Below are positions 58,562-64,000 of a stretch of DNA of 64,000 nt, one piece after another; position 1 is the first letter of the stretch, and each line of letters opens with the position of its first letter. The notes under the pieces are model-generated. The model saw nothing but the letters and a program-made list of their open reading frames with translations. It made no database searches and was not told the origin of the DNA. The position numbers were made by a program, and so were the translations under genes. Source of the stretch: Leucobacter sp. UCMA 4100 (GTDB lineage Bacteria > Actinomycetota > Actinomycetes > Actinomycetales > Microbacteriaceae); the NCBI RefSeq assembly GCF_027853335.1, contig NZ_JAFEUS010000002.1, positions 496,001 through 560,000 on the forward strand, written 5' to 3'.

Positions 58562-59026
58562 TTAGTGTGTGCCGCCCTCGTCACCGGTAAGCGAACGATG
58601 GCTCGCCTCGGTGAGCTCGATCATTGAGGCGTGCAATTGCTGTAGCTTCTCAGGGCTCATGCCGAGTCGCTCGGCCATCGCAATCGGCACGCTCTGCGCC
58701 TGTGAACGGAGATCGCGGCCCTGCTTCGTCAGGGTGATCTCAAGCTTGCGTTCATCAGCGGCGCTTCGTTGACGGGTAACGAGCCCCTGGGCTTCGAGCC
58801 GCTTAATGATTGGTGAAAGCGTCGAGGGGTCTTGCTTGAGCTCAACCCCCAGGTCAGACAGTGCCTGCGGCTCGTTGCCCCACAGCGCGAGCATCACAAG
58901 ATACTGCGGGTGCGTGATGCCGAGCGGATCGAGCACCGGCTTGTAGGCCGCAACGATGCTGCGCGAGGCGACCGTGAGCGCAAAGCAAACCTGTCGTTCT
59001 AGGGACAGTGGATCGCTGGTGCTCAT
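58562..59026 (-). CDS. MarR-family regulator, OhrR-like
   Basis: A 154-aa winged-helix repressor. The N-terminal SLERQVCFALTVASRSIVAAYKPVLDPLGITHPQYLVMLALW matches OhrR, in which the first cysteine (here Cys14) senses organic peroxides. The tyrosine partner in HPQYLV is also present. OhrR represses the peroxide reductase gene ohr, but no ohr gene is in the window; the neighbour divergent from it is a small membrane protein. A TTACGTAA palindrome with A+T-rich flanks in the intergenic region is a possible binding site. Confidence 0.85.
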   Translation of the reverse strand: MSTSDPLSLERQVCFALTVASRSIVAAYKPVLDPLGITHPQYLVMLALWGNEPQALSDLGVELKQDPSTLSPIIKRLEAQGLVTRQRSAADERKLEITLTKQGRDLRSQAQSVPIAMAERLGMSPEKLQQLHASMIELTEASHRSLTGDEGGTH

Positions 59027-59113
59027 TGCTCAATTATCTCCCATCTCAGAAATAATGTACCATTACGTAACGCATGAATAGTTTGTGCATCAATCATTAA
59101 CGCAAGGATCATC

Positions 59114-59380
59114 ATGTCGCCTCAGTCAGACAACCCCAAAGTCCCCGAGAGCCGTACCCACTCAGCGTCATTCGCAACCCCCGAACAGCCGCGAGCAAGC
59201 ATCGCATCAGTACTGCTCTTTATCATGTCGAGCGTGCTGGTCTTTGGCGGCTTCTGGGTCATGAGCCTTGCCTTTTCGCACCCCGACACCGCCGTCTGGC
59301 TCTTCAGCGGCGGCATCGTGCTCGACGCAGTCGGGCTCTGGATGGCCTTCGGGTTGGCGCCACGTTTCGCAAAACGCTAG
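59114..59380 (+). CDS. Small two-helix membrane protein
   Basis: An 88-aa protein: a 27-residue polar head (SHSASFATPEQPRAS) and two membrane helices (about 30-52 and 60-82). No family recognised. It is divergent from the OhrR-like gene and shares its promoter region, so it may belong to the same peroxide regulon, but this is only positional. Its 3' end meets the thioredoxin gene with 9 nt between. Confidence 0.65.
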   Translation: MSPQSDNPKVPESRTHSASFATPEQPRASIASVLLFIMSSVLVFGGFWVMSLAFSHPDTAVWLFSGGIVLDAVGLWMAFGLAPRFAKR

Positions 59381-59389
59381 CGCGACGCG

Positions 59390-59773
59390 TCACTCAGCTT
59401 TCTCAGCAGCCTTCTGCTCAGCCTCAGCGATCTGCCTGCGCACGTCGTCCATGTCGAGCTTCTTCGCGCCCTCAATGAGCTCATCGAGCTGCGCGGGAGG
59501 AAGTGCTCCGGCCTGCGAGTACAGCAGAATGCCGTCACGAAAGAGCATGAGCGTCGGAATCGACGTGATGTTCAGCCCCGCAGAAAGCTCCTGCTCCGCT
59601 TCGGTGTCGACCTTGGCGAAGACAATGTCGGGATTGGCTTCAGAGGCCTTCTCGAAGGTCGGGCCGAAAGCGCGGCAGGGGCCACACCAGGCCGCCCAGA
59701 AGTCAACGAGCACCATGCCCTCAGCTTGAACAACCTCAGCAAAATCATGTTGGCCAATGTTTCGTGTCGCCAT
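59390..59773 (-). CDS. Thioredoxin
   Basis: A 127-aa thioredoxin. The active site is FWAAWCGPCRAFGP (Cys30, Cys33) and the cis-proline loop TSIPTLMLF is seen. A charged C-terminal extension of about 20 residues (MDDVRRQIAEAEQKAAEKAE) is unusual for a plain thioredoxin. The 5' region carries a CsoR/CstR-type palindrome, so it may be induced by copper or reactive sulfur species rather than by general oxidative stress. Confidence 0.92.
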   Translation of the reverse strand: MATRNIGQHDFAEVVQAEGMVLVDFWAAWCGPCRAFGPTFEKASEANPDIVFAKVDTEAEQELSAGLNITSIPTLMLFRDGILLYSQAGALPPAQLDELIEGAKKLDMDDVRRQIAEAEQKAAEKAE

Positions 59774-59821
59774 GATCGCACTTCCCTTCGCTCCCCGTGA
59801 AGGCAGATTCCTTCATTCGGA

Positions 59822-59837
59822 ATACCCCTGGGGGTAT
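59822..59837. promoter_or_regulatory. CsoR/CstR-type operator ATACCCCTGGGGGTAT
   Basis: A 16-bp G+C-rich palindrome, ATACCCC/GGGGTAT with one extra central base pair pattern, of the kind bound by DUF156 (CsoR, CstR, RicR) repressors. It lies 49-64 nt upstream of the thioredoxin start. No such repressor is encoded in the window. Confidence 0.6.
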
Positions 59838-59914
59838 CTCAAACCAAGGGTACTACAGCGCCAGGACCCGCTGCAAGCAACCCAAGCTTCAGCCTGGGAG
59901 ACCCGGTCGATGCC

Positions 59915-60259
59915 CTAGTTCGTGACCTCGCAGTGCTTACCGTCGACCACAAGACCAAGCGTCAACGACTCGGCCGAGAGTTCGCCGCCCACTGAGCAGA
60001 CACCCGCCGCATCAATCGTGATCCACCCAAAGGGAACGTCTTCGAAGCTCATCGAAACACCCTCGGTGAGCGTTTCGGCGTGCAGCTTCTTGTCATCGGG
60101 CCCCACAATCGTAACGATCACCTCGTCAAGCCCGAGGTCTTTCGAGAGCGCACGCAGCTGCACCGAAACCGTTCCCGTCGTGGGTTCTGGGGCGCAGCCC
60201 GTCAGCAGCGAAATCGAGGCGGTTGCCGCGAGGGCAAGCGCCACAGTGTTCTTCTTCAT
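59915..60259 (-). CDS. Small lipoprotein, unknown
   Basis: A 114-aa exported lipoprotein. MKKNTVALALAATASISLLTGC is the signal with Cys22 as the lipid site. The rest is a beta-rich domain (TVSVQLRALSKDLGLDEVIVTIVG, FEDVPFGWITIDAAGVC) similar in style to small prealbumin-like folds. Two further cysteines (VCSVGG, KHCEVTN) may form a disulfide. No family name is supported. Confidence 0.75.
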   Translation of the reverse strand: MKKNTVALALAATASISLLTGCAPEPTTGTVSVQLRALSKDLGLDEVIVTIVGPDDKKLHAETLTEGVSMSFEDVPFGWITIDAAGVCSVGGELSAESLTLGLVVDGKHCEVTN

Positions 60260-60303
60260 AGGAATAATTCTCCCACGACTTCACTCGCAATGCGGCATGC
60301 GGC

Positions 60304-61407
60304 CTACTCGTAAAAGTGCACTGTTGCCCTGATCTGATCGGCAAACTGGTAAATCTCTTCCAGGGCTTCAATGGGATGTCGCGTCTCGTTTTTCTGCTCG
60401 TCAAACAGCCCAATATATTTCTGAGCAGTGTTAAACCAGAGTCGCGCTAGCGGCCTGCGGTTGTTGTCATCCAGCAGAATGCCGAAATATGATTTGGTGT
60501 CTCGGTGAGCGATTCGGGATGGGGCGACTTCGCTACACGCGATTGCACGAACGATTTGGTACCCCTCAAGTTCTTCAAGAGTGGTTTCAATACCATCTTT
60601 CTCAGAGACGTTTTCGACAGAGGCCTCGGCAACATGCTCGCTCGCTTCAGACGAAGAAACCGACTGGTCGTCAGCCAATATCGCTTGCCCACCGAGCGCG
60701 GCCTTAAGGCGATCATTCACCCGGTCGTTTAAGAACTGTTTCATTGCCTTTTCAACGAGGCCAGTGAATTGCTCACGCACACGTTGAGTAAATGCTCCTT
60801 CGTAGACACGAGCGGTCAGGAATTTCACCCATTCAGTGTCGGGGGTCGCGAACTGTGCCGCAAGCACGCGCTTCAGTTCACCAACAAACTTCAATTCTTC
60901 AGCGGCACTGATAATTGAGTCAAGGTCAAAGGCTTCCTTCGTCAGCTTTCGCAACTCTGGAATGAGAGACTGGTCGAGATCAGAGATCGTGATGACCAAA
61001 AAGGGCTTTTCGTCCATCTTGTTTGGGGCATCAAGATCGGTGAAAAACTGATATTCATCACCGTTCGTTAAAACTGCGATTCTTGCGTTAGCAACCGCGA
61101 AGTACCTGAAGAGTTGAGACGCGTGCTTGATATTGAGCGGTGCACCAATATGTTTGCATTCAATGAGCAGCTGAACATCGCCGTCTTTAACAATTGCGTA
61201 GTCAACTTTCTCACCCTTTTTCGTGCCAACATCAGCGGTAAACTCAGGAACAACCTCATTCGGGTCGAATACGTCGTACCCGAGTACGAGCGAGATAAAC
61301 GGCATCACAAAGGCATTTTTTGTGGCTTCTTCAGTCTCGATGGAAGCACGCTGTTGCTCAATCTTTGTGGCCAGGCTAGACAGCCGTTCGGCGATTTCTA
61401 CCGACAT
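60304..61407 (-). CDS. HsdR N-terminal-type nuclease-like protein (solitary)
   Basis: A 367-aa protein whose N-terminal half is the type I restriction R-subunit nuclease domain (HSDR_N-like): EEATKNAFVMPFISLVLGYDVFDP, then VDYAIVKDGDVQLLIECKHIG, giving a PD-(D/E)XK site with Asp69, Glu83 and Lys85. The middle (about 150-235) is alpha-helical (VREQFTGLVEKAMKQFLNDRVNDRLKAAL), and the C-terminal part (about 275-367) resembles the predicted small-domain end of similar solitary proteins (GYQIVRAIACSEVAPSRIAHRDTKSYFGILLDDN). No HsdM or HsdS partner is present. Its lower G+C and more varied codons than the neighbours suggest transfer. A role in defence is possible. Confidence 0.82.
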   Translation of the reverse strand: MSVEIAERLSSLATKIEQQRASIETEEATKNAFVMPFISLVLGYDVFDPNEVVPEFTADVGTKKGEKVDYAIVKDGDVQLLIECKHIGAPLNIKHASQLFRYFAVANARIAVLTNGDEYQFFTDLDAPNKMDEKPFLVITISDLDQSLIPELRKLTKEAFDLDSIISAAEELKFVGELKRVLAAQFATPDTEWVKFLTARVYEGAFTQRVREQFTGLVEKAMKQFLNDRVNDRLKAALGGQAILADDQSVSSSEASEHVAEASVENVSEKDGIETTLEELEGYQIVRAIACSEVAPSRIAHRDTKSYFGILLDDNNRRPLARLWFNTAQKYIGLFDEQKNETRHPIEALEEIYQFADQIRATVHFYE

Positions 61408-61509
61408 GCACTTCCTTCGCTAAACGCTTTTGTTCACTTAAAAGCAAGCTAACCACCTCAAGCAGCATTTCTCTACCCCGGATTGGCAAGAGCAGCAAGG
61501 CGAGAACTT

Positions 61510-63252
61510 CTAGACGTCGGTTTGCGAACCGACCCGCCAATCAGACGCACTCATCTGCCTGCGCCAGAATTCTGCAAACCTGCCGTCGGCCTCGATGAGC
61601 GCCTCAATGCTGCCGTCTTCGACAATGCGACCGCCCTCGAGAAAGAGCACACGATCGGCCGCGCGAATACTCGCGAGGCGGTGCGCAACGATCACTCTGG
61701 TGCGCGGGGTGTCGTCACCCGTGAGCGCCTCGGCAACCGCGGCCTCGTTCTCGGTATCGAGCGCGCTCGTGGCCTCGTCAATGAGCAGGATGGGGGCGGG
61801 CTTCGCCAGGGCACGGGCGATTGATACGCGTTGGCGTTCGCCGCCGGAAAGCCGCGATCCGCCTTCGCCAACGGCAAGCGCAACGCCATCAGGGTGAGCG
61901 TTCGTGACCTCGGTGAGCCTTGCAAGCGAGAGCGCTAGGCCGAGTTCTTCGTCGCTCGCAGATGGGTTGCCCACGGCGACGTTTGCGGCAAGCGTTCCGT
62001 CGAAGAGGTAGGGCTCCTGAAACACCATGCTCACGAGGCGCTCGCGCGCGTCGCCCGTGAGCGCGTCGAGCGGGGTCTCGTTCACCCTGATCGTTCCAGC
62101 CGTGGGTTCGTACAGGCCTGCAAGCAGCCCGAGCACGGTACTCTTGCCAGAGCCAGAAGGCCCCACGATCGCAGTGGTTGAGCCCGGCTCGAGACGAACA
62201 CTGAACCCATCAAGCACGGGGGTTGCGGCATCGTAGGCAAAGCTCACATCGTGAAAGGCGATCTCGACGGAACCGGCAGCGGGCGCCTCACTCTCGCCGT
62301 GTTGCACGGTCGGCGCTTCGAGTACCGCGCGAATGTCTCTGAGCATTCCGCTGGCCCCTTCGAGCGCTCCGCTGAGCTCAGCGAGCGCGGTAAATGGCTC
62401 GAGATAGCGCACGATCACGACAATCAAGGCGATTGCCTCAGGCACCTGCAGGTTGCCCGAAATGGTTTGCCATACCACGGTCGCGGCGAGCGCGATGAGG
62501 GCGATCTGGCTTGCGATGCTGAAAAGAATCTCGCCGGGAATCTGCATGAGAATGAGCTTGGTCATCGAGCGATGCTGCGCTTCAAGCGCTTCGCCCGCAT
62601 GACTCTGCCCCGGAGCGACCCGCCTCGAAGCCCTGAGCGCCTGCTGCGTGCGCGCAAACTCGACGAGCCGCTCAGTAAAGGCGCTGTTCGCAGCCGCGGC
62701 CTCGCGGTCGGCCGCACGGGTGAGCCGGCCGGCGAGCCAGAAGGTGCCAAACAAGACGGGAACAAGCGCAAGCGCCACAACGCCGGTCACCATCGAAATG
62801 GGCAGCAGTGCAATGCCAATGACGACGGGGAGCAGGACCGAGCTCACGAGAGGGGTGATGAGGTAGGTGACAAGCCCGACCATGTCGGGACCCGTCGCCG
62901 CGATTGCCTGACGCGACCTTGCAGTGTTCTCGTGATTCAGCCAGCCAAGCTTCACCCGAGTGAGTCGGTCAGCGAGCTGCTGCTGGCCCGTTTCGAGCAG
63001 GGCGAAGACAATCGCAAAGCCGAGCTTCGCGACAGTCCAGTCAATGAGCCACCCAAGGAGGGTGACCGCCGCAAGCGCCCCTACCCACGGCCAAGCCTTC
63101 GCCGGCTCGGCCGAGAAAAGCGCCGCGACGAGCGGGACGAGAAGCACCGCACCCAACGCGCGGGCGATGACGCTCACCACGGTGAGCGCCGTGTGCACCC
63201 GAACGGTGCGGCGCAAGTCCGCGGGAACAAGCGAGAGAAAAGTGCGAATCAT
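61510..63252 (-). CDS. ABC half transporter (IrtB/CydC-like)
   Basis: A 580-aa fused exporter-type half transporter: five to six helices (about 15-300) then an ATPase with [10 protein letters not shown] (about 375), [15 protein letters not shown] and [15 protein letters not shown]. The start overlaps the stop of the next upstream half transporter (ATGA), so they form a heterodimer. In fold and pairing it resembles IrtA/IrtB, which import siderophores, or CydDC, which exports thiols; nearby genes do not decide. The frame is intact. Confidence 0.85.
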   Translation of the reverse strand: MIRTFLSLVPADLRRTVRVHTALTVVSVIARALGAVLLVPLVAALFSAEPAKAWPWVGALAAVTLLGWLIDWTVAKLGFAIVFALLETGQQQLADRLTRVKLGWLNHENTARSRQAIAATGPDMVGLVTYLITPLVSSVLLPVVIGIALLPISMVTGVVALALVPVLFGTFWLAGRLTRAADREAAAANSAFTERLVEFARTQQALRASRRVAPGQSHAGEALEAQHRSMTKLILMQIPGEILFSIASQIALIALAATVVWQTISGNLQVPEAIALIVVIVRYLEPFTALAELSGALEGASGMLRDIRAVLEAPTVQHGESEAPAAGSVEIAFHDVSFAYDAATPVLDGFSVRLEPGSTTAIVGPSGSGKSTVLGLLAGLYEPTAGTIRVNETPLDALTGDARERLVSMVFQEPYLFDGTLAANVAVGNPSASDEELGLALSLARLTEVTNAHPDGVALAVGEGGSRLSGGERQRVSIARALAKPAPILLIDEATSALDTENEAAVAEALTGDDTPRTRVIVAHRLASIRAADRVLFLEGGRIVEDGSIEALIEADGRFAEFWRRQMSASDWRVGSQTDV

Positions 63253-64000
63253 CGTGCGGCCTCCGGGTTTGCAGCGGGCTCGGTCGTTGGTGAGCTTTGC
63301 CCTGCCCGCCAGAGGGCCGCATAGACTCCCTCACGCGACAAGAGCGCCTCGTGGCTACCCGCCTCGGCAATGCTCCCTTTCGAAAGCACGACAATCTGGT
63401 CGGCCTCGGTGATGGTGTGCAACCGGTGCGCGATCACGAGCACCGTGCGCCCCATGGTGAGCCGGCTGAGAGCCTGCTGCACGAGGTATTCAGACTCTGG
63501 GTCGGCAAAGGCGGTCGCCTCATCGAGCACGACGACCGGGGTGTCAGCGAGCAACGCCCTCGCGATCGTGAGCCGCTGCTTCTCACCGCCAGAGAGCGCG
63601 GCACTCGCCCCGATAAGCGTGTCGTACCCGTTTGGCATTCGTTCGATTCTGTCGTGGATCTGTGCTGCCTTTGCCACACGAATAATCTCTTCGCGCGAGG
63701 CCTCCGGCCGGGCAAGCGCAATATTCTCGGCCACCGTGCCCTGCACAAGCTGGCTGTCTTGAAACACGAAACTCACGAGCCGGTAGAGCTCGTCTGGCTG
63801 CATCGATCTGAGGTCGCTGCCTGCGATCGTAATGCTGCCGGCACTCACGTCATAGAACCTCGCGAGCAGTGACGCGAGCGTCGACTTGCCAGAGCCAGAC
63901 GGGCCAACGAGTGCCGTGATCGTTCCCGGTTCGAGCGTCAGCGAAATATCGCGCAGGACCGGAACGCCGGCGCGGTATTCGAACATCACCCGCTCAAAGC
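63249..64000 (-). CDS. ABC half transporter, ATPase part (5' part cut by window edge)
   Basis: The C-terminal 249 residues of a second half transporter, with the reading frame open past the right edge. The visible part is the nucleotide-binding domain: [76 protein letters not shown] and [20 protein letters not shown] is typical of the IrtA-like partner of IrtB. It is followed by a 4-nt overlap with the second half transporter gene. Confidence 0.85.
   Translation of the reverse strand, partial: FERVMFEYRAGVPVLRDISLTLEPGTITALVGPSGSGKSTLASLLARFYDVSAGSITIAGSDLRSMQPDELYRLVSFVFQDSQLVQGTVAENIALARPEASREEIIRVAKAAQIHDRIERMPNGYDTLIGASAALSGGEKQRLTIARALLADTPVVVLDEATAFADPESEYLVQQALSRLTMGRTVLVIAHRLHTITEADQIVVLSKGSIAEAGSHEALLSREGVYAALWRAGQSSPTTEPAANPEAAR

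Noticed and set aside
62251-63324. Long open frame (357 codons) on the plus strand opposite the ABC half transporter
   Set aside because: It is antisense to a gene with clear Walker and signature motifs; its product is Arg/Glu/Asp-rich low-quality sequence typical of high-GC shadows.

Overview
The window is high-GC, gene-dense DNA from an actinobacterium. The housekeeping blocks (lysS to folK to folP-folB to ftsH to hpt to tilS facing ppa, plus clpC, recQ and nagB), the DUF3180 gene beside folK and the frequent GTG/TTG starts suggest the family Microbacteriaceae, possibly a Leucobacter-like genus. The family placement is inferred from gene content and protein style; no database was searched. 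No plasmid or phage genes are seen, so this looks chromosomal. The only clear transposable element is one intact IS30-family copy.

Layout. 1-4.5 kb: an ABC-2 exporter pair, a VIT-type metal transporter behind two DtxR-like boxes, and a divergent MFS/AraC pair resembling NimT/NimR. 4.6-7.5 kb: a CsbD protein and a secreted phosphoesterase with a LAxTG sorting tail. 7.8-13.2 kb: a phosphonate/organophosphate uptake operon (HAD phosphatase, PhnD, PhnC, double-length PhnE) facing a GntR/UTRA regulator, with a palindromic operator between them. 13.2-16.1 kb: an orphan gene, a DUF1648 protein, the IS30 copy and tRNA-Ser(CGA). 16.1-19.4 kb: luxS with its nucleosidase partner, a GNAT enzyme, a TauE-like exporter, and a small orphan protein behind a strong promoter and a long structured leader.

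19.4-27.3 kb is the most distinctive metabolic locus. It encodes a 2-oxo acid dehydrogenase whose E2 is split into a free 78-aa lipoyl protein and a free 220-aa catalytic domain, with E1alpha and E1beta between them. A FadR-type regulator sits at the end, and a perfect TGGT-N3-ACCA operator lies inside the operon promoter. Next to it are a glutaryl-CoA-dehydrogenase-like enzyme, a class III CoA-transferase and a divergent PucR regulator with its own inverted-repeat operator. Together these suggest a route from a 2-oxo acid and a free dicarboxylic acid to acyl-CoA and onward by oxidation; the substrate is unknown.

27.3-33.4 kb: a DedA protein, a membrane-anchored protein, a GNAT amino-acid acetyltransferase and clpC with a ClgR-type box. 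Then comes a nuclease-like gene in a 1.26-kb unit bounded by perfect 25-bp inverted repeats, each of which is one arm of a long hairpin. 33.5-37.7 kb: three related membrane proteins and a YozG-like regulator joined by 1-nt overlaps, then cardiolipin synthase. 37.8-48.9 kb: lysS, a Rossmann protein, two PH-domain membrane proteins and the folate, ftsH, hpt, tilS and ppa genes. 49-64 kb: an M23 peptidase with a polyglycine linker, nagB, a flavin enzyme, a flavin reductase, a pentapeptide protein, a DEAD-box helicase, a protein phosphatase, recQ, an OhrR-like regulator, thioredoxin under a CsoR-type palindrome, a solitary HsdR-N nuclease-like protein, and two half ABC exporters of IrtA/IrtB or CydDC style running off the right edge.
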